Positions 8,425 to 17,022 of a stretch of DNA of 64,000 bases are shown piece by piece. Below the pieces are notes generated by a model that saw nothing but the letters and a program-made list of their open reading frames with translations, did no database searches and had not been told where the DNA came from. The translations under genes and the position numbers were made by a program. The DNA is taken from assembly GCA_964444135.1 (NCBI GenBank), contig CAYUFX010000005.1, positions 34,065 to 98,064 on the forward strand, in the 5' to 3' direction. The DNA is from NIOZ-UU13 sp964444135. GTDB taxonomy: Bacteria; Planctomycetota; Phycisphaerae; Sedimentisphaerales; Anaerobacaceae. The first letter of the stretch is position 1, and each line of letters opens with the position of its first letter.

Positions 8425-10314
8425 TTAATTTTGTTTTTCTACTGTTATCTTTATAACCTTTTTGTCTATAACCACTGTGCCGGTTTCTAAACTTCGCTCA
8501 ATCCAATGTTGATATGGCTGGATTCTCAGCGTCCTTTTTGCGTCTTGCAGGACCAAAACTTTGGTTCCCGGCAGGTCGGGCAGCTCAGCCTGCTCCAGGG
8601 CGACACCACCGGGCGGCAGAGTCAAAAGGAAATACAGCTTATCTCTACCAATACCTAAAGAATAATTAAGAGCCTCAATCAAATCCGGCACACTTTGCGC
8701 AATAAATTTATAAGGGACGGCTTTCAGAAGAAACCGCTCGTAATCCGGCGAGCCGCACACCGTCAGATCATATCTTCCGGGTGCCAAATCTTCGGGTATT
8801 TCCAGGGTGCACTGGTATTTTTTCTTTCCCGCCAGAACGGATTCCACAACGACTCCAATCTCGATATTTTCACCGGCCTTGACTTTTGAGCTGGACAAAT
8901 CCAACGACCATATATGTGAAATGATGTTCCTTGGCACGATGCGAATATCATAATCGATTGATTTTATACCAACTTCTTTATACGGATTATTCATAAGCAG
9001 CGCGACCGAGCCGACACTTTCCATTATCAGCTCAATCACACCACGAGCGGTGGAGACGTTTTCAAAGTTGATTGATTCGGTGTCCTCTAAATCGATAGCT
9101 ACTTTATATTCTATCATATGGTCCGGCGGAAAATCGCCGAGCTGTAGAGCCGCCCCAGCCACAGCAGACTGAAGCAACAGTGGAGTAAGCAGCCGATTAT
9201 TGGCAACTCGGCAGTTGTACACGCGTTTCTCGATGTCGTTGTAACGGTCTATGCGTATCGTCAATGGTATCGTTTTAGCCTTTACACCAATCCGTCCGAA
9301 GACCGCCATCGATTCATCAATTGTCAAAGCGCCGACCGTGTCCAACACGCTGGTCAACTTAAAAGAACGAACCACGTTTGATACTATCGTGTGCACTTTC
9401 CCCGTGGCCATCGGCAAGTCTATCGGGCCGTAACCGAGATAGCTGTGTCCGAAACCATAAACCTTATCACCCCTGACTTCGGTTACCGTCCCAGAGACAG
9501 CCATAGTTATATCACCGCTTACCAAAGGCACAGTAAGGCAGGCTCCGGGGACCAATTGCACCTTTTCACCAGAGACAGTAGGGTTACTTCCACTTCCGCC
9601 GCCTGCGACAACCATCAGTCCGAAAGGCTTAACCAGCTCATCCAGTTGTTCACGAACTCCTCTCGGCAAACCGGAGGTAATCAGAGGACACGGCAAAGGA
9701 TTAACGCCACCAAGATTACGGCTTCTCCTAACCAGCTCATTTCTAAATTGTCTGTCAATCTCGGCAAAATCAATCGGCTTGGAAAAATCGAACATAGACC
9801 ACGCCTGCCCGGCACTTTGCTCGGAACGGCTAAATTGTGGACCCCGGCCTACTTTGAGCATTTCCTCGATTGGTGTTGCCCCATAGAGCGGGTCTTTAGC
9901 GTAAATCCACGCGTAAGCCAGCGCCCCGGCCAATTTGCCGTTGATATAGACCGGCGAACCGCTGCAACCACCCACAGGACCCGTCTGGATAAAACGCTCA
10001 TCGGTACCCTTAACCAAAATCATATCTCTACCGGGCTCCATGTCGCGCACAACATCCACAACTTCCAGAGCAAACTTCTCAATACCGGCAAGCCCATACT
10101 CCGTTAGACAATAAGCCTCCATCCCCGGCTTAATATCATCAAGGCGGATATATTTAGCCGGGTCCCAGATGCCTTCTAATACATTTGCCTGGGAAGCTTT
10201 GGTTTCGCTTTGCAAAACTACTGCTGAAAAGATTACCGAAAAGTAAAAAGTAAAAAATAAAAGCCTTCTGTCTTCTGCCCCCTGTCCTCTATTTTCTGTT
10301 TTTATTTCGAACAT
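8425..10314 (-). CDS. SpoIVB-type S55 peptidase-domain protein
   Basis: A 629-residue protein with a hydrophobic N-terminal segment (LLFFTFYFSVIFSAVVL) that may be a signal or membrane anchor. Residues 50-180 carry the S55 hallmark: IKPGMEAYCLTEY, then the nucleophile motif GGCSGSPVYINGKLAGALAY, as in SpoIVB peptidases and planctomycete relatives. The remainder contains GFGHSYLGYGPIDLPMA and a beta-rich C-terminus ending in DKKVIKITVEKQN. GAAAGGG precedes the ATG. The first codons (TENRGQGAEDRR) come from ACAGGGG/GCAGAAG/ACAGAAG 7-mers, so the N-terminal leader may be repeat-derived. Likely a periplasmic serine peptidase; substrate unknown. Confidence 0.85.
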   Translation of the reverse strand: MFEIKTENRGQGAEDRRLLFFTFYFSVIFSAVVLQSETKASQANVLEGIWDPAKYIRLDDIKPGMEAYCLTEYGLAGIEKFALEVVDVVRDMEPGRDMILVKGTDERFIQTGPVGGCSGSPVYINGKLAGALAYAWIYAKDPLYGATPIEEMLKVGRGPQFSRSEQSAGQAWSMFDFSKPIDFAEIDRQFRNELVRRSRNLGGVNPLPCPLITSGLPRGVREQLDELVKPFGLMVVAGGGSGSNPTVSGEKVQLVPGACLTVPLVSGDITMAVSGTVTEVRGDKVYGFGHSYLGYGPIDLPMATGKVHTIVSNVVRSFKLTSVLDTVGALTIDESMAVFGRIGVKAKTIPLTIRIDRYNDIEKRVYNCRVANNRLLTPLLLQSAVAGAALQLGDFPPDHMIEYKVAIDLEDTESINFENVSTARGVIELIMESVGSVALLMNNPYKEVGIKSIDYDIRIVPRNIISHIWSLDLSSSKVKAGENIEIGVVVESVLAGKKKYQCTLEIPEDLAPGRYDLTVCGSPDYERFLLKAVPYKFIAQSVPDLIEALNYSLGIGRDKLYFLLTLPPGGVALEQAELPDLPGTKVLVLQDAKRTLRIQPYQHWIERSLETGTVVIDKKVIKITVEKQN

Positions 10315-10366
10315 CTATACCCTTTCATCTAATTATCGGCTAAAATTTAACCGATTAACAGACCTA

Positions 10367-10395
10367 TTGCAAGATAAAAGAGATTTTGATATAAT
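10367..10395 (+). promoter_or_regulatory. Candidate sigma70-type promoter for the TPR gene
   Basis: TTGCAA (10367-10372), a 17-base spacer and a perfect TATAAT (10390-10395) lie in the divergent intergenic region, about 85 bases before the ATG at 10480. The -10 and spacing are consensus; the -35 matches 4 of 6. Confidence 0.5.
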
Positions 10396-10479
10396 TCCGG
10401 CTTGAGCTCACAATCGAAAACAAGAGTTTAATGGAAATAATAAGCGCTATAATATTTAGAATAAAAAAAAGGGACACAA

Positions 10480-11403
10480 ATGAAAGCTGAGCACCGGCAC
10501 GAACTAAAAACAAATGAATTAGCCGAATGGCTGAGCAATCTGCCGCAATGGACGAAGGAAAATCTCACAACTATTATCATCATTTTAGCAGTGATTGTTG
10601 CGGCCTCAGCCTTTTACGTCCGGTACCGCTACGGCAAAAGCTTAGTAGCCGACGAACAGCTCGAGTTTACTAATCTGTTTAACCAGCTATCGGCCAGCAA
10701 AATGCAAGTTCTGAGTGCTCAGGCCCAGGGAAGAGACCTTTCATTTATACTCCTTCAGCCCGCCAACAGTCTTGGAACCTTCGCCCAAAACGCCAAAAGC
10801 AACCAAATGGCTGCTTTGGCACTTATTAAACAGGCCGAAGCCCTGCGGACGGAGCTGCATTATCGGCCCGGGACCGTAAGTAACGAGGATTTAACAAGCC
10901 AGATAAACCAGGCGAAGGCTGCTTACACAGAAGCAATCCAGACCCGCCTGCAGGGGACATCTAATCCGTCTTTAACGGCTGCGGCTGAATTCGGCCTGGG
11001 ACTCTGTGAGGAAGAGCTTGGTAACTTTGAAAAGGCACAGCAGATATATCAGATTATTGCCGAAAACCCTGATTTCGAAGGTACTGTAGCCGTTACTCAG
11101 GCAAAGCACCGCCTCGAGACAATGGCCGATTATAAGCAAAAAGTGATTTTCAAGCCGGCACCAGTTCCTACCGCTGCTTCGAAGCCGACAATCCAGCCCC
11201 CTTTTCTGTCTTCAGCAGAAGACAAAGGGGCGGTTGATGCAAATCTACCCTCCGCTTCTTCGCCCCTTGGAGACAAGCTTTTGCAGAGCATAACGACGGG
11301 GGAGGCCAACCTGCCAGTCGATGTGAATCAGTCATCCCAGACGCCGAAAGTTCTACCTGAAATCAACACTAAGGTCCCCGAACCAAATGTGTCCGTCAAA
11401 TAA
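10480..11403 (+). CDS. Membrane-anchored TPR-like protein
   Basis: A 307-residue protein with a cytoplasmic head of about 30 residues and a single membrane helix (TTIIIILAVIVAASAFYVRYR, residues 31-50). The outer part has helical repeat character: AEFGLGLCEEELGNFEKAQQIYQIIAENP is a recognisable TPR unit near residue 170. This matches the YfgM-like/TPR_21 layout, whose members act as envelope chaperone ancillaries. The C-terminal third is Pro/Ser-rich and low in complexity, and includes a palindrome at 11197-11230. The end overlaps the pseudouridine synthase start by 17 bases, so the two are likely co-translated. Confidence 0.7.
   Translation: MKAEHRHELKTNELAEWLSNLPQWTKENLTTIIIILAVIVAASAFYVRYRYGKSLVADEQLEFTNLFNQLSASKMQVLSAQAQGRDLSFILLQPANSLGTFAQNAKSNQMAALALIKQAEALRTELHYRPGTVSNEDLTSQINQAKAAYTEAIQTRLQGTSNPSLTAAAEFGLGLCEEELGNFEKAQQIYQIIAENPDFEGTVAVTQAKHRLETMADYKQKVIFKPAPVPTAASKPTIQPPFLSSAEDKGAVDANLPSASSPLGDKLLQSITTGEANLPVDVNQSSQTPKVLPEINTKVPEPNVSVK
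11197..11230 (+). repeat. Hairpin-forming palindrome inside the TPR gene
   Basis: CCCCCTTTTCTGTCTTC pairs with GAAGACAAAGGGG around a four-base loop. It encodes PPFLSSAEDKGA in the low-complexity tail. It resembles the other coding-region palindromes but lacks a sequence twin in the window. Confidence 0.5.
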
Positions 11404-12403
11404 TTCACAAAGTGAATTATCTCAGAGGTCGGATACCGAAAATGAGCCGTTGACCCTGCATGTCGGCAGCGCAATTAAAGAGCGCAGACTCGATAAGTAT
11501 CTCCACAACCGTTTTAGTAACCTGAGCCGACGTTTCATCCAGGATGCAATCAAGGCAGGCTCAGTCAAGGTTAACGGCAAAATCGCCAAACAAAGCTTCA
11601 AACTGAACCCGGGTGACAAAATCGACTTGACACTGCCCAAACCACCCGGCAAAGAGATTTTGCCCGAGGATATCCCGCTGAATATCATTTATGAAGACTC
11701 TTGCTTAATCGTCCTGAATAAACAATCCGACATGCTTGTACACCCGGCCCGTGGTAATACACACGGCACTTTAGTCAACGCGCTTGTGTTTTATTCGGAT
11801 AAGCTATCGAGCGGCCTCGGCGAATTTCGGCCCGGCATCGTACATCGGCTCGACAAAAACACGACCGGCGTTATGGTCGTTGCAAAAGACGATACCACCC
11901 AGTGGAAAATCGCCAGGCAATTCGAACGCCGACAGGTCAACAAAAGCTATCTTGCCATTGTCCACGGCACGCCCGACTTGACTGCCGACCGCGTGAAAGT
12001 ACCGTTGGGCGTTCATCCAAGAATCCGAGAAAAATATGCTATCAGGCCGGAAATCGGCAAAGAAGCAATCACTTTTTACGAGGTGCTTGAATCTTTCCGG
12101 GGCTTTTCTCTGCTGAAGCTCACGCCCAAGACAGGCCGAACCCATCAGATACGCGTCCATCTCTCATACATAAAGCACCCCATTGTCGCCGATGATATGT
12201 ATGGCGGGAGCGTTATTTATCCCTGGCAATTGGCCGATGCCGAACCGGCCGTGCAGCAGCCCGTTATAGACCGGGTCGCCCTGCACGCCCATACGCTCGA
12301 ATTTAAACACCCGAAAACGGACGAAATGGTAAAATTCGAGGCCCCCTTACCCGAAGACATGCAAAACCTCCTTGATATGCTTAGAAAATACAGAAAAACC
12401 TGA
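11387..12403 (+). CDS. RluA-family rRNA pseudouridine synthase
   Basis: A 338-residue enzyme that isomerises uridine to pseudouridine in RNA, probably in 23S rRNA as RluD does. Residues 20-90 are an S4 RNA-binding domain (RRLDKYLHNRF..LSRRFIQDAIKAGSVKVNG). The catalytic domain follows, with the signature HRLDKNTTGVMVVAKD, whose Asp is the nucleophile, then KSYLAIVHG and KTGRTHQIRVHLSYI. These are diagnostic motifs and the length is normal for RluD. The ATG at 11387 overlaps the upstream gene. The exact target site cannot be told from sequence. Confidence 0.93.
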   Translation: MCPSNNSQSELSQRSDTENEPLTLHVGSAIKERRLDKYLHNRFSNLSRRFIQDAIKAGSVKVNGKIAKQSFKLNPGDKIDLTLPKPPGKEILPEDIPLNIIYEDSCLIVLNKQSDMLVHPARGNTHGTLVNALVFYSDKLSSGLGEFRPGIVHRLDKNTTGVMVVAKDDTTQWKIARQFERRQVNKSYLAIVHGTPDLTADRVKVPLGVHPRIREKYAIRPEIGKEAITFYEVLESFRGFSLLKLTPKTGRTHQIRVHLSYIKHPIVADDMYGGSVIYPWQLADAEPAVQQPVIDRVALHAHTLEFKHPKTDEMVKFEAPLPEDMQNLLDMLRKYRKT

Positions 12404-12414
12404 TAACTGCCTTT

Positions 12415-12441
12415 GTCATTCCCGCGCAAGCGGGAATCCAG
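12415..12441. repeat. REP-like palindrome (left of the HEPN gene)
   Basis: GTCATTCCCGCGCAAGCGGG then AATCCAG: an inverted repeat with a GC-rich stem. It abuts the TAA stop of the minus-strand HEPN gene (12442). Similar copies, in either orientation, lie at 13412, 24232, 26928, 26973 and 44800. Confidence 0.85.
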
Positions 12442-13374
12442 TTAACACCCACCTCTCCAAGGTCGCTTCCCAAACCCACATGTATTCAAAATGTCACGAA
12501 TTTCCTTCAGGTCTTTGCCAATGCTCTGCATTTCTTTTATCGCTTCCCTCACATAATGACGTAGCCCGAGCACATCCTTATAACTAACCTCGTTCGCTGA
12601 GCCTTCGTGTACAAGATTCGATCGCTTATCATACAGACCCCTAACTTCCTTAAAAACACGCTCGCAATCATCTTTGTCTTTACCCAAAAGAACGGCCGCA
12701 TTTCTTGAAATGGTATACCGAAGTTCGTCTTTACCACGGTTAAGCATCACCTCCATTGCTATCATTAGCGACAAGAAACTCAGTGCAGCACTGTGGCTTT
12801 TGTAAGACAACTCAAAACTCTCGAAAGCCAATTGCAACTTCTTCTCGAATGGCATTTTCACCTTATTTAGAAAATCTTGCGCTTGTACAACATCGTCATC
12901 TTCTAATTTGAATAGCGTCCTGTCGAATAATGGACCCTCCAAGATGCTCCATATAATTTTGGGTTCACTTTCCTCTAAATGATAGAATAATGAAAATCGC
13001 ATTAGGATGTTTCCTTCCTTAAACAAGCGGAGTAAACGAACCTTATCTCGTAGGGGATATAAAAACCTACTAAATGCGTCCTGGCGTTCCACTACCCCTC
13101 TCTGAGATGTTCTATTAAAAGATTCTATATCTCTCGCCGTGACACAATAGAAATGAAATGATTGGTTGCGCACAAAGTTATTACCATGCTCTTCCACCGC
13201 AAGTACGTGCAACTCAGCGCTTGTCCCCCAATGGGAAGATATATACCGCCGGAAAGCTGCAACCTCGTGCTGAGACTTCTTTTCTATTGCAAAATTTTGC
13301 CCCAGGTCTAATTTGAGTATCGAGTCGTCAACGTTTGCCAAAAACCCTATAAAATGTATCTTTCTTTTTGCCAC
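12442..13374 (-). CDS. HEPN (ApeA-like) domain protein
   Basis: A 310-residue protein I recognise only by its C-terminal part. Helical residues 180-280 contain LMIAMEVMLNRGKDELRY and LYDKRSNLVHEG, the R-X4-H signature of HEPN nucleases (Arg and His of RSNLVH), in the arrangement seen in ApeA-like HEPN proteins. The N-terminal 170 residues are unassigned. Translation starts at GTG with AAAAGG upstream. Inverted REP-like palindromes sit at both ends (12415 and 13412), and the neighbours are an MNT/HEPN pair, so this may belong to a defence or stress-response patch. RNase activity is inference. Confidence 0.65.
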   Translation of the reverse strand: MAKRKIHFIGFLANVDDSILKLDLGQNFAIEKKSQHEVAAFRRYISSHWGTSAELHVLAVEEHGNNFVRNQSFHFYCVTARDIESFNRTSQRGVVERQDAFSRFLYPLRDKVRLLRLFKEGNILMRFSLFYHLEESEPKIIWSILEGPLFDRTLFKLEDDDVVQAQDFLNKVKMPFEKKLQLAFESFELSYKSHSAALSFLSLMIAMEVMLNRGKDELRYTISRNAAVLLGKDKDDCERVFKEVRGLYDKRSNLVHEGSANEVSYKDVLGLRHYVREAIKEMQSIGKDLKEIRDILNTCGFGKRPWRGGC

Positions 13375-13411
13375 CGAATTTGACCTTTTAAGTTACACCA
13401 ACACATTTAAT

Positions 13412-13438
13412 CTGGATTCCTGCTTTCGCAGGAATGAC
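13412..13438. repeat. REP-like palindrome (right of the HEPN gene)
   Basis: It is close to the reverse complement of the copy at 12415, so the two bracket the 310-residue HEPN gene in inverted orientation. The stem reads TTCCTGCTTTCGCAGGAA. Confidence 0.85.
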
Positions 13439-13451
13439 GATGTATGCTGTT

Positions 13452-13865
13452 TTATTCCTGTGGCGGTTTAGAAATGTCCGGCAATGCGTTTATTATGAAT
13501 TCATAGATACTTCGGGCAGTGTCGATTGCTTTGGTTGCCTCCCCTTTGCTGACGTCTCCGTGAGGCACGGGATATCGTGAATCTACCGCATAAACTGACA
13601 AAGTTTTAGCTTGCTCGGTAAACTTTTCGAGTCCATCAACAACAGGTGAGCTTAGTCTAAGTAGATTCTCGATGTTGTGTGTTTTTCCCGCTCGGATATC
13701 GTGGAAAGTCAATATGCCTTTTAGAGCCTTTTCTACGCATTGTTGTGCGTGAAAAGCAATCGCCCAATATATCGGATCATTATCTTTTTGGATAAGCTCA
13801 GCCAGACGCAAATCGTCATCTGCTCGCATAATCCACTGTCTTGTCATCTCGAGCTTAGCTTCCAT
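13452..13865 (-). CDS. HEPN-domain toxin of an MNT/HEPN module
   Basis: A small all-helical protein starting MEAKLEMTRQWIMRADDDLRLAEL, then AIAFHAQQCVEKALKGIL, and an R-X4-H motif (IRAGKTHNIENLL), which is the RNase-type active site of HEPN toxins. The ATG at 13865 overlaps the end of the MNT gene by 11 bases (ATGGAAGCTAA), a classic coupled arrangement; upstream GTG/ATG codons at 13883/13880 are alternatives. In characterised pairs the HEPN protein is the toxin, and the MNT partner neutralises it by adenylylation next to the active site. Confidence 0.85.
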   Translation of the reverse strand: MEAKLEMTRQWIMRADDDLRLAELIQKDNDPIYWAIAFHAQQCVEKALKGILTFHDIRAGKTHNIENLLRLSSPVVDGLEKFTEQAKTLSVYAVDSRYPVPHGDVSKGEATKAIDTARSIYEFIINALPDISKPPQE

Positions 13866-14178
13866 AGACCAGCCTACCATCACAAAGGACCTCGTTCATA
13901 ATCGTGTTTTTTACGTCAACATATCTGTCGAATTGTGATTTAGTACAAACAATTAAATCAAAGGAAATGAGAAAGTCACTAAGGCTTGACCTGCCCTCAA
14001 TAGCGATTTCTCTTGTTGACCGGTCTGTGTCGGGTACGACAGCAAGCAAATCGACATCGCTATCGTCTTCAGCGTTGCCCGCAGCATGTGAGCCGAAAAG
14101 ATAAATCCTCTCCGGGTGTATTGACTCGGCCAATCGTTTAGTAATTTCATTGAGCAATTCTGTAGAGAGTTCTTTCAT
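13855..14178 (-). CDS. MNT nucleotidyltransferase (antitoxin of HEPN)
   Basis: A 107-residue minimal nucleotidyltransferase. The catalytic pattern GSHAAGNAEDDSDVDLLAVV supplies G-S and the D-X-D metal ligands, with a third acidic residue probably in FDLIV. The length is normal for MNT domains. It is the first gene of the two-gene unit and overlaps the HEPN gene, so it is expected to modify and silence that toxin. It is separated by about 20 bases from the ktrA stop. Confidence 0.88.
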   Translation of the reverse strand: MKELSTELLNEITKRLAESIHPERIYLFGSHAAGNAEDDSDVDLLAVVPDTDRSTREIAIEGRSSLSDFLISFDLIVCTKSQFDRYVDVKNTIMNEVLCDGRLVYGS

Positions 14179-14199
14179 AGACGTTCATTCCCCTTAGCC

Positions 14200-14889
14200 T
14201 TACTCTTGCGGCAGTTTTGCAAGGTCTGCGTCGGAGCCGGCCACCATTAGAATATCGTCCTGATAGATGACAGTATTGGGCATGGGAACGTTTATAATTT
14301 TGCTTTTCTCGCTCTTTTTGCTTTTGCCGTGCTCACCCCGCTTAATCAAAACCAGGTTCACGTTATATTTCTGTCGTAGCTGCAAATCCATAACCGTCTT
14401 GCCATCGAAGCTGGCCGGCGCCTTTATCCGAGCTAAGCTGTAGCCGGGCGTGAAATCTATTTTCTCTCCGATTTGCGGTGCGATAAGCTTATACGCCCAT
14501 CGTTGAGCCGATTCGATTTCAGGATAGATAACCTCTGAAGCACCCACTTTGGAAAAAACCTCGCCTGCAATCAAATCCTCTGCTCTTGCGTATATTTGTT
14601 TAACTCCCATTTGCCGCAGGTTCACGACCGTAAGAACCGCAGCCTCAAAACCGCCTCCTGTGCCTTGTCCTATACCGATGATAGCAACGTCAACCTTGTC
14701 AATGCCCTGTGCTTTAAGCGCCTCTTCATCAGTGCTGTCGAGCCTGACGGCGTGACTTACCTGGTCCCGGATCAGCTCTATCTCGTCTCTGTTTTTGTCA
14801 ATTGCGATAACCTCCGCTCCGCTCATCGCAAGGGCGATGGCCAATTTCGTGCCGAACCGTCCCAGTCCTATTACAGCAAACCGCTTCAT
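14200..14889 (-). CDS. ktrA: K+ uptake regulatory subunit KtrA/TrkA-type (RCK domain)
   Basis: A cytoplasmic gating subunit of a Ktr/Trk potassium transporter. Residues 1-130 are an RCK_N Rossmann domain (RFAVIGLGRFGTKLAIAL, then VIAIDKNRDEIELI with the acidic ribose-binding residue, and AIIGIGQ); the C-terminal 80 residues are an RCK_C domain. The ATG at 14889 has GGGAG eight bases upstream, better than the in-frame ATG at 14904. It follows ktrB in the same direction across a palindromic 7-nt repeat, so it completes the transporter. About 229 residues is normal for KtrA. Confidence 0.92.
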   Translation of the reverse strand: MKRFAVIGLGRFGTKLAIALAMSGAEVIAIDKNRDEIELIRDQVSHAVRLDSTDEEALKAQGIDKVDVAIIGIGQGTGGGFEAAVLTVVNLRQMGVKQIYARAEDLIAGEVFSKVGASEVIYPEIESAQRWAYKLIAPQIGEKIDFTPGYSLARIKAPASFDGKTVMDLQLRQKYNVNLVLIKRGEHGKSKKSEKSKIINVPMPNTVIYQDDILMVAGSDADLAKLPQE

Positions 14890-14907
14890 AGCATTAGCTC
14901 CCATTCT

Positions 14908-14987
14908 TTAGTTAATTGGTGAGTAATGAATTAGTTAATTGGTGAGTCAACTCATTACTGACCACTCACTACTCACCACTCACCAAT
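14908..14987. repeat. Intercistronic palindromic 7-nt repeat between ktrB and ktrA
   Basis: One arm has TTAGTTA/ATTGGTG/AGTAATG units, the other CCACTCA/CTACTCA/CCACTCA/CCAATT. The arms are reverse complementary around 14948-14955. It starts directly after the ktrB stop codon. The same unit type recurs at 47703, 58340 and 61262. Confidence 0.8.
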
Positions 14988-16790
14988 TTATCCGACAATT
15001 ACCGCCTCATCCGGATAATTATATCGAGCCGGTTTTATGTTAAACGTCAGCGCCGCTAACAATGTCAAAGGCCCGAGTCTGCCGATAAGCATCACCGCAA
15101 TAATAATCAATTTGCCCGCGTCCGTCAACGTTGTCAAAGGACCGGTTACGCCTGTTGACAAACCCACAGTGCCCAGAGCAGAAGCCGTCTCGAACATAAT
15201 CTCCGACATAGTAAAACCGTTTGAGTTCTCCGTAATACTCAGTGCTAACGCAGCGCTGAATAAAACCGCCGCGAAGAGCAAGGTAACAGTTACCGCTCTG
15301 CCGACGACAACTATCCGAACAGACCTCTTAAACATCTCGACTTCATGACGCTTTCGCAGCGCCGCCACAGCAGTCATTATTACCACTGCTAATGTTACAG
15401 TCTTGATTCCTCCTGCTGTAGAGCCTGGTGAGCCGCCGATAAACATAAGCAAAATCAAAACAAACTTGCTCGATTCTGACAGATTTGGGATATCGACTGT
15501 GTTAAACCCAGCCGTCCTGGCCGTAATAGATTGAAACAAAGCACCAAGAATATCATTGTGTTTGGCCGGATTTCCCTGGCTCACATAGTGCTCAAAGAGG
15601 AGTATAGCCAACATACCCAGAACTATCAGGACGGCACTTACGCTCAGCACTATCTTGCTTTGCAGCCGAATCCTTTTCGGCGTTTCCATCGAAATTCGGT
15701 ACTGTTTATGAAACAGCTTTTTGAAGAATCTTTTGATCCTGTCGGCCGCAATATTGACAAGGTCATAAAGCACACCGAAACCGAGTCCCCCCAATATTAT
15801 CAGCGGACAGACAACCAGATACACCTGCCAGCTTCGGTTGTACTCTACAAAGCTCTTGCCGAACAAGCTAAAACCCGCGTTACAAAAAGCGCTGACTGAA
15901 TGAAAGATACTGTAGAACCACTGCTGGTGGATGTCGTTAACGCGCCCCGGAACATCGTTCCACATTCCGAAAAGACTAACCGCTCCAATAGCTTCGATAA
16001 AGACAGTTCCGATGAAGATGAAAGCTATCATGTTGCCTATTCGACTAAGCGTGCGGGCACTTAGTAAATCCTTCATTGCCGCCGATTCACGCAGGCTCAA
16101 TGCCTGTCCCAATAGCAGCGCAAATACCGCACCAAAGATAACTATCCCCAAACCACCAAGCTGAATCAGCGTCAGAATTACCACCTGTCCCATCAAATTA
16201 AAGTCCCGGCCTGTATCCTTCACGATAAGCCCTGTAACACAAGTCGCGCTGGTTGCTGTAAACAAGGCGTCAACAAAGTTAAGGTTTTCGCCTGTTGATG
16301 CTCTCGGCAGCATCAGCAATCCCGCACCGGAAATAATCAAAACCAGAAAACTTGCGATTAATGTTTGTGTTGGGCTCTTGCCGGATGCCGCTAAGTTTAC
16401 GCTGGTCCTGCATAGCTTTGCAACTACCTGCAGGACAAGATAGATACCTACTGCGAAGTGCCGAACCTCCACAGCTTCAGCCTTCGTAAGGGCAAACCAA
16501 CGACCTGCTCCAATTGCAGCAACGCCAAGCAAAAGCAAAAGCGGGATTTCAAACCAGTTCGCCCTAAAGAACTCCGTCTTTGAAACTGCATTAGACAGTC
16601 GAATTATTTTCTCCGCAACAAACACACAAAGCAAAACGACCTGAATGGTATATAAAATCACCTCAGGCAGCAATGGCTCCTTAAAACCGCCGAACAGTAT
16701 AACAAAAGTCGCTGCAACCATCGCCGATGTTAAAGCATTGACGGCGATTAAAACCCTCTCCATGCGTTTGTTTTTATATTCTATACGCAT
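14988..16790 (-). CDS. ktrB: K+ uptake membrane subunit KtrB/TrkH-type
   Basis: A 600-residue polytopic protein of the TrkH/KtrB/HKT superfamily that conducts K+ with Na+ or H+ coupling. The four pore-loop repeats are visible through their selectivity-filter regions: ATSATCVTGLIV, SVSAFCNAGFSLF, ITARTAGFNTVDI and ETASALGTVGLSTGV. The gating-loop region GGSPGSTAGGIKTVT is intact. About four extra N-terminal helices (residues 10-130) precede the core, common in longer TrkH-like members. It forms a two-gene unit with ktrA downstream. Confidence 0.92.
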   Translation of the reverse strand: MRIEYKNKRMERVLIAVNALTSAMVAATFVILFGGFKEPLLPEVILYTIQVVLLCVFVAEKIIRLSNAVSKTEFFRANWFEIPLLLLLGVAAIGAGRWFALTKAEAVEVRHFAVGIYLVLQVVAKLCRTSVNLAASGKSPTQTLIASFLVLIISGAGLLMLPRASTGENLNFVDALFTATSATCVTGLIVKDTGRDFNLMGQVVILTLIQLGGLGIVIFGAVFALLLGQALSLRESAAMKDLLSARTLSRIGNMIAFIFIGTVFIEAIGAVSLFGMWNDVPGRVNDIHQQWFYSIFHSVSAFCNAGFSLFGKSFVEYNRSWQVYLVVCPLIILGGLGFGVLYDLVNIAADRIKRFFKKLFHKQYRISMETPKRIRLQSKIVLSVSAVLIVLGMLAILLFEHYVSQGNPAKHNDILGALFQSITARTAGFNTVDIPNLSESSKFVLILLMFIGGSPGSTAGGIKTVTLAVVIMTAVAALRKRHEVEMFKRSVRIVVVGRAVTVTLLFAAVLFSAALALSITENSNGFTMSEIMFETASALGTVGLSTGVTGPLTTLTDAGKLIIIAVMLIGRLGPLTLLAALTFNIKPARYNYPDEAVIVG

Positions 16791-16829
16791 AAATCTGGAA
16801 ATTAGAAAGTGCCTAAAGTGAGCTAAAGA

Positions 16830-16995
16830 TTTAGGCCATCAGGTTATCAGAGCATCAGGTAGCAGGTATCAGGTTACCAGGATATCAGGTTAATTTTGGT
16901 TTTTTATGATATCCTGATTTGCTGATATTCATATTTCAGTCACTTTAGTCACTTTAGTCCAATTCAAACCTTAGATTGTAAGTCTAAAATCGCAA
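16830..16995. repeat. Palindromic 7-nt repeat region between recG and ktrB
   Basis: Units such as ATCAGGT, TATCAGA and GTATCAG on one side are matched by ATATCCTGATTTGCTGATAT on the other, and AGTGAGCT/AGTCACT-like units flank both ends. It fills the 232-base gap, where no ORF is convincing. Confidence 0.7.
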
Positions 16996-17022
16996 ATCAC
17001 AAACTGAAAAACCGAAAATTAT

